A stretch of DNA of 64,000 nucleotides from Cellulophaga sp. L1A9 (GCF_009797025.1 NZ_CP047027.1:124001-188000); one strand, 5' to 3'. Shown: positions 9,569-19,001, counted from the stretch's first letter. The notes: a model not told the origin generated them from the letters alone. A program made the numbers and translations.

Positions 9569-10510
9569 TTATTTAAGTTCTGGCGTAATCACGATGCTCC
9601 TAAACTCTATAGGACCGTGATCACCCTGAATCAACAAAGGCCCTACTTCAGATTCATTACTATCTAAAGCACCACCCGTAATTCCTGGAATAATTTGATC
9701 GGTTATAATAGCTTTCCCATTTGCGACAATACTCACGCGATTTCCATTTAATGTAATATCATAGGATTGCCACTCTCCTGCTGGCTTAGCCATCATTTCA
9801 TTAGGCGTTAAAAATCCATAGATACCTCCGAATAAAATAGCAGAAGGCTCTAAACCTATATTATCTTCAATTTGCACTTCGTGGCGACCACGTAAATACA
9901 CCCCACTATTGCTTCCTGAGGGATATTTAAATTCTAGATGTAATTTAAAATTTAAAAACTTTTCATCAGACACCAAATTAGACCCTGATTTTGGACTCGT
10001 TAAAATTCCGTCTTTCACCACCCATTGGTTATCGCCCATAGCGCTCCACCCGTTTAAATTGGTTCCATTAAAAAGTGCTTTTGGCGCAGCCCAAACAATA
10101 GCTTCATTATATACCGCTACTTTTGCTGGTGTAGCCGTCCATTTGTATTTTTTTCCATCAGAATACACCATAGTTCCGGAAAGTGTGGTACCAGTTAATG
10201 CCCCTTCAAACTTCATATCTTTATCTCCCGGCTCCCACTGGCGCGGAATAGCAAAACTAAAGACATCATTCTTTACGTTTACTTCGGCAATTGGTCTAGC
10301 ACTCCCAAAAGCATATACAAACCGCCCTACTAATGTAGATCTTCCCGATTTTGTAATCTCTAACCAAGAAGGTAATGCTTTGCCCTCTTGTTGGATGATC
10401 ATATCCCATCTGCCAATAAACGGACTTTTATCTTGTGCGGTTGCGGGAGTAGATGCGAATGATAAAAGGAATAGAAAACCTATTGCTAATGTTGTAGCGT
10501 AACATTTCAT
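9569..10510 (-). CDS. Exported DUF1080 (3-keto-disaccharide hydrolase-like) protein
   Basis: 313-residue protein with a signal peptide (about 1-25, ending ATAQ). The C-terminal 190 residues match the DUF1080 jelly-roll fold: LFNGTNLNGW, then NSGVYLRGRHEVQIED, then GEWQSYDITLNG. Members of this family occur in carbohydrate-processing loci, and some cleave 3-keto-disaccharides. The N-terminal 120 residues form a separate small beta-rich domain (GRWDMIIQQEGKALPSWLEI). The start at 10510 puts the signal peptide at the N terminus; an in-frame ATG at 10609 would add 33 residues before it and is less likely. Confidence 0.87.
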   Translation of the reverse strand: MKCYATTLAIGFLFLLSFASTPATAQDKSPFIGRWDMIIQQEGKALPSWLEITKSGRSTLVGRFVYAFGSARPIAEVNVKNDVFSFAIPRQWEPGDKDMKFEGALTGTTLSGTMVYSDGKKYKWTATPAKVAVYNEAIVWAAPKALFNGTNLNGWSAMGDNQWVVKDGILTSPKSGSNLVSDEKFLNFKLHLEFKYPSGSNSGVYLRGRHEVQIEDNIGLEPSAILFGGIYGFLTPNEMMAKPAGEWQSYDITLNGNRVSIVANGKAIITDQIIPGITGGALDSNESEVGPLLIQGDHGPIEFRSIVITPELK

Positions 10511-10660
10511 TTTTAAGTTATGTTTAAGTTGAAGAGTAAAGGTACTTATTCCGAAAGCAATTTTTAAAAATTCTAATACTATTTCAATCCTGTAGGACAA
10601 AGCCGACAAATTTTAAAAATTAGCTTAACTTTAGCCACATAATTATAGCAGCGTAGTACC

Positions 10661-12301
10661 ATGAAACATTTTACAGTAGTACTTTTTTTCCTTTTCCTTA
10701 GTATCTCAAGCCATAGTCAAGCCTTATTACAGGCCAAAGATTATTTTACAGCACAAGACAGCTTAAGAGGGAGCATCACCCCTGAACGTGCTTGGTGGGA
10801 TTTAAATTTCTATGATTTAAAAGTCACTATCAAACCAGAAGATAAATTTATATCAGGTAGTAACACCATAAAATATACGGTTTTAGAAGCACATCAAATC
10901 TTACAAATAGATTTACAACCACCGTTACAAATAGAAAAGGTAACTCAGGATGGAGAAGAATTAATTGTCTCATCAAAAATAAACGCACATTTCATCACCT
11001 TAAAAAAAGAGCAGAAAAAAGGAGACAAAAATGAAATCACCGTGTATTATTCTGGAAAACCGAGAGAAGCTAAAAATGCACCTTGGGATGGTGGTTTTTC
11101 ATGGAAGAAAGATAACAATGGGAAAGATTTTGTTGCTACCTCATGTCAAGGCTTAGGTGCTAGCGTTTGGTGGCCTAATAAAGACCACATGTATGATGAA
11201 GTAGACAGTATGGCTATTAGCGTCACTGTACCTAAGGGTTTAATGGATGTATCTAACGGGAGGTTAAAATCTGTTCAAGAGCATGAAACCACTACTACTT
11301 ACAACTGGTACGTAGCAAACCCAATAAATAATTATGGGGTGAATGTTAATGTGGGCGACTATGTGCATTTTGGCGAAAAATACCCAGGAGAAAAGGGTAC
11401 TTTAGATATGGATTATTATGTTTTAAAGGACGATTTAGAAAAAGCCAAAATTCATTTTGAAGATGCCCCAAAAATGATGAAAGCCTTTGAGCACTGGTTT
11501 GGCCCCTATCCGTTTTATGAAGATAGTTTTAAGTTGGTTGAAGTACCATATTTAGGAATGGAACACCAAAGTTCTGTAACCTATGGAAACCAATTTATGA
11601 AAGGGTATTTAGGCCGCGATTTATCAGATACTGGTTGGGGACTGAAGTTTGATTTCATTATTATTCACGAAGCTGGTCACGAATGGTTTGCCAACAATAT
11701 TACCTATAAAGATATTGCAGATATGTGGCTTCACGAAAGCTTTACCGCCTATTCCGAAAGCCTATTTATAGAATATTATTACGGGAAAGAAGCCGCAGAA
11801 GACTATGTTATTGGCACCCGAAAAATAATACAAAATGACCGACCAATTATTGGTGCCTATAATGTGAATAATGAAGGAAGTAGTGATATGTACTACAAGG
11901 GGGCTAACTTATTAAATACCATCCGCCAAGTACTAAATGATGATAAAAAATGGCGTAGTATTTTAAGAGGCTTAAACAAAGATTTCTACCATAAAACAGT
12001 TACCACTGCTCAAATAGAAAATTATATCTCTGAAATGGCAGGTATAGACTTTAGCACCGTGTTTGATCAGTATTTGAGAACTATTGAAATACCCGTTTTA
12101 GAATACCACTATGATGGTAAAAAATTAAAATACCGTTACACGCATGTGGTTAATGGTTTTGCATTACCCCTAAAAGTTTCTGCTGGAGATAAAACGCTTT
12201 GGATTGAACCTACGACGGAATGGAATACGAGTAAACTTAAAGGAGATATCGCTGCGTTTAAAGTAGGGCGTAATTTTTATATTGACGTTAAAAAATCATA
12301 A
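10661..12301 (+). CDS. Exported M1-family metallopeptidase
   Basis: 546-residue peptidase with a signal peptide (about 1-19, ending SHSQA). The zinc site HEAGH (about residues 336-340) is followed 18 residues later by the third ligand Glu in WLHESF, the classic HExxH-x18-E gluzincin arrangement. A LGMEHQSS segment replaces the GAMEN substrate-recognition loop. At 546 residues it lacks most of the C-terminal helical domain of 850-residue M1 enzymes, as is common for short Bacteroidetes M1 proteins. It probably releases N-terminal residues from peptides in the periplasm. Confidence 0.92.
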   Translation: MKHFTVVLFFLFLSISSHSQALLQAKDYFTAQDSLRGSITPERAWWDLNFYDLKVTIKPEDKFISGSNTIKYTVLEAHQILQIDLQPPLQIEKVTQDGEELIVSSKINAHFITLKKEQKKGDKNEITVYYSGKPREAKNAPWDGGFSWKKDNNGKDFVATSCQGLGASVWWPNKDHMYDEVDSMAISVTVPKGLMDVSNGRLKSVQEHETTTTYNWYVANPINNYGVNVNVGDYVHFGEKYPGEKGTLDMDYYVLKDDLEKAKIHFEDAPKMMKAFEHWFGPYPFYEDSFKLVEVPYLGMEHQSSVTYGNQFMKGYLGRDLSDTGWGLKFDFIIIHEAGHEWFANNITYKDIADMWLHESFTAYSESLFIEYYYGKEAAEDYVIGTRKIIQNDRPIIGAYNVNNEGSSDMYYKGANLLNTIRQVLNDDKKWRSILRGLNKDFYHKTVTTAQIENYISEMAGIDFSTVFDQYLRTIEIPVLEYHYDGKKLKYRYTHVVNGFALPLKVSAGDKTLWIEPTTEWNTSKLKGDIAAFKVGRNFYIDVKKS

Positions 12302-12542
12302 TCCCTTTTATAATTGAACCTAAAATATACATCTCGTTATATTGCAAGACTCTAAAAATTAATTTTATAACCTATAAAAAAAGGGCTTCGGGCTTAATCA
12401 GAAGGTTTTATCGCTGTTTATGAATTCCGCTAAAAGCTTCGGTTCCGTTTTAATTAAAAGTTCACTACTTTTAAATGCGCTACGGATTACGAGTTCACTT
12501 TTATATTCAATTAAACAAAGTCAAAAATCAAACAAAAATAAA

Positions 12543-13640
12543 ATGAATAAAAAAATTATTACATCAGTAACAACCTTCTTAATTCTTGCTTCATTTTCTA
12601 TATTAAATAGTTGTGGTGATTCCCCTAAAAAAAATAAAGAGACTAAAGAAGTTGTCGTTGAAGAAACCGTTTATGCAAGTGACGTTATTCCCTTTTTTAA
12701 TGATTGGAAATTAGTTTTAGGTGACGGTTCAAATGCAGGGATTGCAAATAATTTTGAAAACAAAGATTTCTTTTATACCGAAAACGATGGTGCTGGTGAT
12801 TGGATTGTTTTTAAGGCCCCTAATGCAGGAAGCACGCATGGCACATCAAATAATACAAGAACGGAATTGGCACAAATAAAAAAATGGTATCCAAAGACTG
12901 CTAATGATAAATTAACAGCTACGCTTAAAGTTATGAATGTGTCTGCAACCGGTGATGCCAGAGTAGCTGCTTCGTATGCCGTAGTAGTAGGTCAGATTCA
13001 TAGTGCTGATGCCTATGAAAATGAACCGCTTAAAATATTTTACAAAAAATTCCCTGGTCATACCAAAGGTTCCGTTTTTTGGCATTATGAAATTAATACG
13101 GCTGGTGATGATAATTCTAAAAGATGGGATTATTCTACAGCTGTTTGGGGCAATGACTTTTCTGTTGTTGGTAGTGAAGAAAACACTTACCCAGAAGAAC
13201 CTAAGGACGGAATAGCTTTAGGTGAGGAATTTAGTTATGAGATTGAAGTTAAAGATGGGATTATGAACTTAACATTTACTAGTGAAGGACATGATACTAA
13301 AACGTTTACAAAAAACTTAATCGAATCTGAATACACAACCACAGCAGCTATTCCTGAACAAACACAAAAATTATTTGTACCCATTGGTCAAGACGGAGTA
13401 GAACGCAAAGAGGCGTACACAGGCGAAGGCTGTTTCTTTAAGCTTGGTGCATACAACCAAACCAACGGAAAGTCTCCCGAAGTAAATAAAAACTGGTGTT
13501 CTGGTGCAGAAACGCATGGAGGCGACATTCACAAACAATATGAAGACGGAAACTATGCTGAAGTTTGGTTTAAAAAAGCAAGTATCGTTGTAAGTGATGC
13601 TGCCGTATCTAATGAAGGTTATTTTACTAAAAATGATTAA
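12543..13640 (+). CDS. PL7-family alginate lyase lipoprotein
   Basis: 365-residue lipoprotein (lipobox SILNSC at about residues 18-23) with a polysaccharide lyase family 7 jelly-roll. The three signature blocks are present: TRTELAQ (Arg about 106), GQIHSA with the catalytic QIH (about 151-153), and FFKLGAYNQ (about 298-306). PL7 enzymes depolymerise alginate by beta-elimination; surface anchoring fits initial attack on brown-algal polymer. I chose the ATG at 12543, right before the signal peptide; an in-frame ATG at 12420 would add 41 residues ahead of it. No SusC/SusD pair or other polysaccharide gene adjoins it, so it is a solitary lyase rather than part of a full utilisation locus here. 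Confidence 0.94.
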   Translation: MNKKIITSVTTFLILASFSILNSCGDSPKKNKETKEVVVEETVYASDVIPFFNDWKLVLGDGSNAGIANNFENKDFFYTENDGAGDWIVFKAPNAGSTHGTSNNTRTELAQIKKWYPKTANDKLTATLKVMNVSATGDARVAASYAVVVGQIHSADAYENEPLKIFYKKFPGHTKGSVFWHYEINTAGDDNSKRWDYSTAVWGNDFSVVGSEENTYPEEPKDGIALGEEFSYEIEVKDGIMNLTFTSEGHDTKTFTKNLIESEYTTTAAIPEQTQKLFVPIGQDGVERKEAYTGEGCFFKLGAYNQTNGKSPEVNKNWCSGAETHGGDIHKQYEDGNYAEVWFKKASIVVSDAAVSNEGYFTKND

Positions 13641-13799
13641 TTAAGTACGCTATTGAAATATCGCTCAAAAACAAATTAGTTTAGCGTCATTTTTTGCTAG
13701 CAGTACTGTTAACATTATTGGATTTGGATTCTTTTCGGCAATGGAAAATATGCCTTACCAGATCTTTGCTATATTTATGACTCTAATTTTAAGGTGATT

Positions 13800-13975
13800 C
13801 GTATTTTATTATCTATTCTTATTGAAGACAAACACATTTTCGTAGACTACCGTTTATTAAAAAAAATATTTCCGGTAGTCTACTATTGCGGAATCGCCAT
13901 AGATTAATGCTTCTGCATTCTCTAGTACAAACTGTAACCTAACCCAAAAATAGCAAGCCTAACATTGGAGGTTCA
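13800..13975 (-). pseudogene. Decayed minus-strand coding remnant, possibly beta-barrel protein tail
   Basis: On the minus strand, frames here read as plausible protein but are broken. One segment is NVRLAIFGLGYSLY (near 13970-13925), then after a frame change NAEALIYGDSAIVDYRK (near 13915-13860), then stops, then TVVYENVFVFNKNR (near 13850-13810). Alternating hydrophobic/aromatic residues resemble outer-membrane beta-strands, but I cannot name the family. The left part of the 673-bp gap after the alginate lyase (13641-13800) shows nothing else I can interpret. Confidence 0.3.
13842..13883. repeat. 11-bp perfect inverted repeat
   Basis: GTAGACTACCG and CGGTAGTCTAC are separated by 20 AT-rich bases. 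No T-run follows on either strand, so it is not a standard terminator. It lies inside the decayed region after the alginate lyase. Confidence 0.5.
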
Positions 13976-14236
13976 TCTTTAAACTTCAAGAGTCCGCATT
14001 TACACTCCTCGGCTATGATCCTGTTAGTACTGATAACCCGATAGCATACAGCGAAACAAGTATTCATTTTTTTAATCAAAAAACTAGAGAAATCCCCAAT
14101 CAAGGCGGTGATGTTTTTTTTTGAGGAAGCTGAAAAAAAACTTGAATAAAATGAATTCCTCAATTTATCTAAAATTGAAAAGTTCAAAGACTTAGGTATG
14201 AGTATAAATACTAAAAGTCTAAATGTAGAGTTTTAG
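13963..14236 (+). pseudogene. Decayed gene, C-terminal remnant
   Basis: A plus-strand frame beginning after the stop at 13960-13962 reads WRFIFKLQESAFTLLGYD, then PVSTDNPIAYSETSIHFFNQ, then KTREIPNQGGDVFF. A 9-T run at 14114-14122 shifts it into a stop. Removing one T restores VFFEEAEKKLE, then one TAA (14146-14148), then EFLNLSKIEKFKDLGMS to a stop at 14234. The pattern of GYD, YSETSIHF and a basic/acidic tail resembles the end of a flavobacterial lipoprotein-type hypothetical protein, but I cannot name the family. A strong terminator directly overlaps the end, as expected for a former gene. Confidence 0.55.
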
Positions 14237-14255
14237 TATTTATACTATCTTTTTT
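14201..14255 (+). terminator. Strong terminator ending the decayed gene
   Basis: Perfect 16-bp stem AGTATAAATACTAAAA/TTTTAGTATTTATACT with a 14-nt loop, followed by ATC and a T-run. No intact plus-strand gene ends here, so it probably terminated the pseudogene it overlaps. Confidence 0.7.
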
Positions 14256-14331
14256 CTATAGGTAGAAATTATTTTAATAACTCGTAGTACTACGTTTAAA
14301 ATAGTAAGCATACATGCCTGATCATCGATTT

Positions 14332-14934
14332 ATGAAGCCTATCGTAATCTTTATTATTGCAATTGTATGTAGTTCATGTAATGCACCTACGACGGACAAA
14401 AACATGGATATTGCACTACAAACTTCTGAACATCCATTAATCATAAGATACAGCCAAAAGTACAATGAAATTTGGAGAATTGACATCCCCTTAAAAGCTA
14501 CGCTAACAAACCAGAATTTTTTAAGAAAAACATTAGGTGCTGTAAACTTTAATTATAATAGAAAAGAGCTTTATGAAAATTTTTACCATGGCAAAAACAA
14601 TACTTTTGTTAAAATTTATTCTAAAGCACAAAAACGATTAGATAGAAACTCAAAAAACAAATATTTGTATTACAAAGAACCAAAAGAGTTTACTTTGTAT
14701 GCCCATACTTTTGTAGATACCACAAAAATTAGTCAAGCCTTATTTAGCAGGTATTTAAAAGAGATAAGCCCTTCTAATACTATCCCAGACAGTTTAGTTC
14801 TAGGTCCTGTTGAGATCTTAAAGAATTCGCATCCAGAATTAATTGATTATTTAAACCAAGGAGAAGTGTATTTTGAATTTGATCAAAATAATACGGTACA
14901 ACCAGATGTTATTCGTAAAAATGTGGCCTTATAA
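14332..14934 (+). CDS. Hypothetical lipoprotein
   Basis: 200-residue predicted lipoprotein: hydrophobic start MKPIVIFIIAIV, then lipobox CSSC (Cys about residue 16). The mature part is charged and Asn/Lys-rich with no family I recognise. The ATG at 14332 gives a compact signal peptide; the ATG at 14314 adds six residues. It is first in a run of three closely spaced genes (21-bp and 27-bp gaps) with a four-helix membrane protein and a BatD-like protein, which suggests one envelope-associated transcript. Confidence 0.72.
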   Translation: MKPIVIFIIAIVCSSCNAPTTDKNMDIALQTSEHPLIIRYSQKYNEIWRIDIPLKATLTNQNFLRKTLGAVNFNYNRKELYENFYHGKNNTFVKIYSKAQKRLDRNSKNKYLYYKEPKEFTLYAHTFVDTTKISQALFSRYLKEISPSNTIPDSLVLGPVEILKNSHPELIDYLNQGEVYFEFDQNNTVQPDVIRKNVAL

Positions 14935-14955
14935 AAAGTAAAGAAATATTGAATT

Positions 14956-15438
14956 ATGTTTAAAAAGTACCGTCAAAATTTATTAAGATTATTTAACCTC
15001 CTATTTTTTGCGCTATTTTATGGTTACATGTCATTTGCAATTACAGCGGGTACTAAACAGTATAGTGTTACCGCGGGAATTGTACTGTTATTGGTTATCA
15101 CCGCTTTAAATATTCTATTTGCTACAATCCTAAATAAGAAAAACAAAGATGTTCTTGGCTTCTTTTTTATTACCTACCTCCTATCTGCGATAGCAATGAT
15201 GGGTTTAGAATATTATGATTCAAACTATACCCGGCAACATCAAATAACGGATAGCATGTTACATTTTTTAGGATGGATAACTGTTACAGCAGATAGCGAA
15301 TCTTTTATGTTGAGTAGAATGTTTGGATTCGCCAATAGTATACTTCCCATTATTGTATTATTTTTTCTTATTTCGGTTTTCCTGTGCTATTTCTATACTC
15401 CTAACATCCAAAAAACAAAGCACATTAGATCTGTTTAA
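14956..15438 (+). CDS. Hypothetical four-helix membrane protein
   Basis: 160 residues with four hydrophobic segments (about 9-28, 38-58, 66-84, 118-142). Short basic N-terminal and C-terminal tails (KKYRQ, QKTKHIRSV) suggest an inner-membrane protein with cytoplasmic ends. No catalytic motif is visible. It sits between a lipoprotein and a BatD-like gene with small gaps. Confidence 0.7.
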   Translation: MFKKYRQNLLRLFNLLFFALFYGYMSFAITAGTKQYSVTAGIVLLLVITALNILFATILNKKNKDVLGFFFITYLLSAIAMMGLEYYDSNYTRQHQITDSMLHFLGWITVTADSESFMLSRMFGFANSILPIIVLFFLISVFLCYFYTPNIQKTKHIRSV

Positions 15439-15465
15439 TTTAAAACAAACTATTAAAAAATTTAA

Positions 15466-16269
15466 ATGAAATTACTACATTTTTTAACCTTAATAAGTGT
15501 ACTTCTTACGGGTCTTTTATCTGCACAAATAAAGTTTATAGCTAAAGTTGATAAAAAAGCAATAGGTATAGATCAGCATTTGCGGGTCGAATTTTCCATT
15601 AACGCAGAAGAAAATGCGAGTACATTTACACCTCCAGAATTTGAAAACTTTAAAGTAGTTGGAGGTCCCATGAGAGCAATGAGTACTACCATAATAAATG
15701 GCGTGAAGAATTTAGAAACAGTCTATAGTTATATCATTAATCCAAAAGCTTTAGGTACTTTTTCTATAGGAGCTGCCCAAATTACTATTGAGGAAAAAAA
15801 TTATAAGACAGTCCCTATTACCATAAACGTTAGTGAAGCGGTTAATAGTACTAGTGTGCCTAGTGCTCCTCATGAAAACATTTATTTGATTGCTGAAGTT
15901 TCAAAAGAAAAAATAAGACTAAAAGATTCCCTTATTGTTTCCTACAAGGTTTATGTTTCACCGGATGTTGGTATTATGGATTGGAAATTAATAGCTAAGC
16001 CCTCGTATTCTAACTGTACTTCAAATACTATTGAAATTAAAAAATTAAAGGTGGAGAATGTAATATATAACGCTAAAGAATTTAGGGCATCAACTTGGCA
16101 ACAAACAGTATTAAAGCCTAAAAAGAAAGGAACTATAATTATTAACCCAGTGAATATGGAAATTCAGTTTAAATATTTAAGTGGTACGTACGATATTTTT
16201 AGAAAACCTATCTACGATACTAAGACAATACAGTTAACATCAGATGAAGTAAATATACCTGTATTATAA
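15466..16269 (+). CDS. Short BatD-like exported protein
   Basis: 267 residues with a signal peptide ending LLSAQ (about 20). The N-terminal domain matches the start of BatD (Bacteroides aerotolerance) proteins: IKFIAKVDKKAIGIDQ, then FENFKVVGGPMRAMST, then YSYIINPKALGTFSIG. Full BatD proteins are about 550-600 residues with several Ig-like domains and a C-terminal membrane helix. This copy keeps about two domains and lacks the membrane anchor. The usual BatA/BatB/MoxR neighbours are absent, so it is an orphan form of unknown role. Confidence 0.78.
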   Translation: MKLLHFLTLISVLLTGLLSAQIKFIAKVDKKAIGIDQHLRVEFSINAEENASTFTPPEFENFKVVGGPMRAMSTTIINGVKNLETVYSYIINPKALGTFSIGAAQITIEEKNYKTVPITINVSEAVNSTSVPSAPHENIYLIAEVSKEKIRLKDSLIVSYKVYVSPDVGIMDWKLIAKPSYSNCTSNTIEIKKLKVENVIYNAKEFRASTWQQTVLKPKKKGTIIINPVNMEIQFKYLSGTYDIFRKPIYDTKTIQLTSDEVNIPVL

Positions 16270-16370
16270 CTATTTAGAGCCCCCTTGTCCTTTATCAAAT
16301 ATTTATCCTAAATCTTATCTATAAGAAAATACCTTAAAATTTCAATTTTCACCCTAAAAACCTACTAAAC

Positions 16371-16832
16371 ATGACCAAAATCAATTCTTTAAAAAAATTC
16401 ATCCTTTTGTACTTCTTAGGTATGCTCATCATCTGTACTTCTTGTAATTCCCCTATAAAAGACAAAGAAGTAGCACCCATTGATCCAATTGAAGGCGTAT
16501 GGGAATTAAGCCATTTCTATCACGTTGCAAATGGAGACACCCTTATTACAGATACCTCTAAGGTGCAACATAAAATTTATTTAGACGGACACGTTATTTG
16601 GAATACAAACCCTGCTGCGGATGCTTCTGAGTGGCACGGATATGGTATCTACACTTTTAAAAATGACACCATTACCGAAGTCTTAACCTCTATGTCTTAT
16701 ACTATGAAAAGTGACTATGACACCTATATTATCCCTATAGAACGCACTGAAAATTCATACAAACAAGTAAATACCTATAGCCACAATGACACCATTTTCC
16801 ATAACATTGAAATTTATAAGAAATTAAATTAA
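16371..16832 (+). CDS. Lipocalin-like lipoprotein
   Basis: 153-residue lipoprotein; the lipobox lies in IICTSC (Cys about 25). The mature domain begins EGVWELSHFYH and continues as alternating beta-strands (HVIWNTNP, YGIYTFKND), ending NIEIYKKLN. This is the layout of small lipocalin-like proteins common in Flavobacteria. Function unknown. Confidence 0.72.
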   Translation: MTKINSLKKFILLYFLGMLIICTSCNSPIKDKEVAPIDPIEGVWELSHFYHVANGDTLITDTSKVQHKIYLDGHVIWNTNPAADASEWHGYGIYTFKNDTITEVLTSMSYTMKSDYDTYIIPIERTENSYKQVNTYSHNDTIFHNIEIYKKLN

Positions 16833-16994
16833 GGCACTATTTACAAAATTTTAGTAGTACGGAAATCAACTTAAATACTTTACTGTTCAAAAATTTCTAA
16901 ACAAAAATTACAGAAATCATTGTATTTGAAGTGTTCATAATTTTGAGGATAATTTTTATTAGCTATGCTGCTATTAGTAAAGTATTAAAAATAC

Positions 16995-17427
16995 ATGAGC
17001 TTACTAACTAAAACACCAAAGAGCTATTCGCAGCTATTCAAAAGAAATACCCTGATGCTCCATTTGAAGTTCAAATCTTTAGCATTATACTTTGCTGGCG
17101 AGGGGCTAAAAAATGCAACGGATATAAAAACACATTACTATCTAAACGGAAAACTTATAAATAGCATACTACAAAAAAAACAATTTAGAGGCATTTAATA
17201 GCACCCAAATTATCAGTAATTCAAATACTATACAACATTGGTGATCCAAAAATTCCTATAAGGAATACCAACTATTTTTTAACGACATTTCAATTAGACT
17301 ATGCAATTGGATAGCAAGTTCGAAAGAAAATTTTAGCTTTTTTTTCTTAAAAAATACTATCTTCAAACTATATCACATACACACGAATAAAACTGTTCAC
17401 TGCAAGCGGGTAAAAACTAAAAAATGA
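16995..17427 (+). pseudogene. Decayed plus-strand gene before LysE
   Basis: This 433-bp stretch contains several coding-like pieces in different plus frames. One frame gives TKELFAAIQKKYPDAPFEVQ (near 17015-17075). Another gives NATDIKTHYYLNGKLINSIL (near 17115-17175). After an A-run at 17173-17180 a third frame gives NNLEAFNSTQIISNSNTIQ, then a TGA, then NSYKEYQLFFNDISIRLCNW to a stop at 17425-17427, one base before the LysE start. The pieces line up end to end if single-base shifts are allowed, so I read it as a frameshifted remnant. Family not recognised. The 162 bp between 16833 and 16994 show nothing clear. Confidence 0.42.
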
Positions 17428-17428
17428 A

Positions 17429-18061
17429 ATGAACGGAATTGAAAACTATTTGGGGTTTTTATTGGCTGGAATTATTATGAATTTGACACCAGGAGCAGAT
17501 TCTATTTATATAATTACGCGCAGTATTGCTCAAGGAAAAAAAGCAGGTATATATTCTGTCCTTGGAATTGGAAGTGGTGCTGTAATTCATATTATACTTG
17601 CCGCATTTGGGTTATCAGTACTATTAGCCAAATCAATTATACTCTTTACTATTGTAAAATGGACTGGAGCTGCTTATCTAATCTATTTAGGTATTAGAAT
17701 GCTTATGGATAAATCTAATTTATTTGACCGTGAAAAAGCTGAATTTAAAAAGGTAGATTTATGGAAAATATATCGAGAAGGGTTTCTAACGAATGTACTA
17801 AACCCAAAAATTGCTATCTTTTTCCTATCGCTATTACCTCAATTTATTAAACCTGAACATGTAAATAGTGCTATCCCTTTTCTTATTCTTGGCGGTACAT
17901 TTTTATTGACCGGAACCATCTGGTGCTTATTTCTGGCTTATTCTGCATCTTTTATGACAGATACACTAAGGAAAAATGACAAGATTGGAAAAATAATGAA
18001 AAAAGTAAGCGGATATGTGTTTATCGGATTAGGTATTCAGCTTTTAATTAAAAGAAACTGA
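17429..18061 (+). CDS. LysE/RhtB family amino-acid exporter
   Basis: 210-residue inner-membrane exporter with six hydrophobic segments. The N-terminal LysE/RhtB signature is clear: GIIMNLTPGADSIYIITRSI, then KKAGIYSVLGIGSG. The FLTNVLNPKIAIFFLSLLPQ block in the middle is the second family hallmark. Members export amino acids or homoserine-lactone-like compounds; the substrate is not evident. The start is the ATG at 17429; an ATG five bases upstream (17424) runs straight into a stop. Confidence 0.93.
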   Translation: MNGIENYLGFLLAGIIMNLTPGADSIYIITRSIAQGKKAGIYSVLGIGSGAVIHIILAAFGLSVLLAKSIILFTIVKWTGAAYLIYLGIRMLMDKSNLFDREKAEFKKVDLWKIYREGFLTNVLNPKIAIFFLSLLPQFIKPEHVNSAIPFLILGGTFLLTGTIWCLFLAYSASFMTDTLRKNDKIGKIMKKVSGYVFIGLGIQLLIKRN

Positions 18062-18138
18062 TGAAAAAATCTACCTAAAATAGTATTGCGCGAATAATAG
18101 TTAACGCTAGCTACAAGCAAAAATTGACTTCAACGAAA

Positions 18139-18774
18139 ATGAAATATTTAGCAGCTACCTATTATTTTGACTTTGAAAATGAATCCGTTCAAAAGTTGAT
18201 CTCTGAATTTAAAAATGACAGGCTATCTGATAAAGAAAAAACAATTGGAATATATACCAAAGTACGTGATTATTGGAAATACGACCCTTACAGTATAAGT
18301 CTTTCAAAAGAAAAGTACACTTCAAGTCATATTGCTAAAAAGCATTCAGGAAATTGTGTTGAAAAATCAATACTATTAATTGCTTGTCTTCGTGCCTTAG
18401 AAATACCTGCTAGATTGCATTTAGGGAAAGTTAAAAATCATATCGCCGTAGATAGGTTAACCGAAAAATTTGGCTCAAATGAATTAACACCACACGGAAT
18501 GGTTAACGTCTATCTCGGGAATAAATGGTTAAAAATGTCGCCCGCATTTAACAAATCATTATGTGAGAAATTGAAGGTGGAACCTTTAGAATTTGACGGA
18601 GAAAACAATTCTTATTTACAACTGTATACTAGCGAAGGATCTCGGTTTATGGAATACACAGACGATTACGGCTATTTTGAAGATGTGCCACTTAATTTTA
18701 TGAAAAAAAATATAAAAGAACACTACCCACATATTTTTGATACGAATGAAAACAAAACAGAATTTAGACTTTAA
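18139..18774 (+). CDS. Transglutaminase-like cysteine-protease-fold protein
   Basis: 211-residue cytoplasmic protein with a transglutaminase-like core. The Cys is in KHSGNCVEKSILL, the His in TPHGMVNVYLGNKW, and a downstream acidic/Asn position near MSPAFNK completes the triad region. It is preceded by the helical IYTKVRDYWKYDP block typical of the family. Such domains act as proteases, peptide N-glycanase-like enzymes or crosslinkers; the substrate is unknown. I prefer the ATG at 18139; a TTG at 18124 would add five residues. Confidence 0.85.
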   Translation: MKYLAATYYFDFENESVQKLISEFKNDRLSDKEKTIGIYTKVRDYWKYDPYSISLSKEKYTSSHIAKKHSGNCVEKSILLIACLRALEIPARLHLGKVKNHIAVDRLTEKFGSNELTPHGMVNVYLGNKWLKMSPAFNKSLCEKLKVEPLEFDGENNSYLQLYTSEGSRFMEYTDDYGYFEDVPLNFMKKNIKEHYPHIFDTNENKTEFRL

Positions 18775-19001
18775 CAAAGTTAATGTCCAACAAAGTACTT
18801 TGGTTTCTTGATAAACGTGCTATCCGTAAAATATTTATTCCCAAGCAATTACATCACTCAAGTAAAAAAACATATCCAATCTTTATAACTCTAATAGATT
18901 ACCTTTCTCTTTAGGCTTTAAAATACCTAATTTCGTACTTCAAACAGGCAGTGAACTGTAAATCTGCTACCGACTCTCTGAGTTGATATACCTCAATAGG
19001 A

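Noticed and set aside
12420..12542. Longer N-terminus for the alginate lyase
   Set aside because: It would place 41 Ser/Lys-rich residues before a complete lipoprotein signal peptide, which would block export.
13939..14187. 82-codon minus-strand open frame in the gap after the alginate lyase
   Set aside because: Its translation is rich in Ser, Phe and Cys with no domain pattern, and it opposes a more convincing plus-strand remnant that ends at a terminator.
18791..18802. 12-base palindrome CAAAGTACTTTG after the transglutaminase-like gene
   Set aside because: No loop, no T-run and no position relative to a promoter that supports a function; could be chance in AT-rich DNA.
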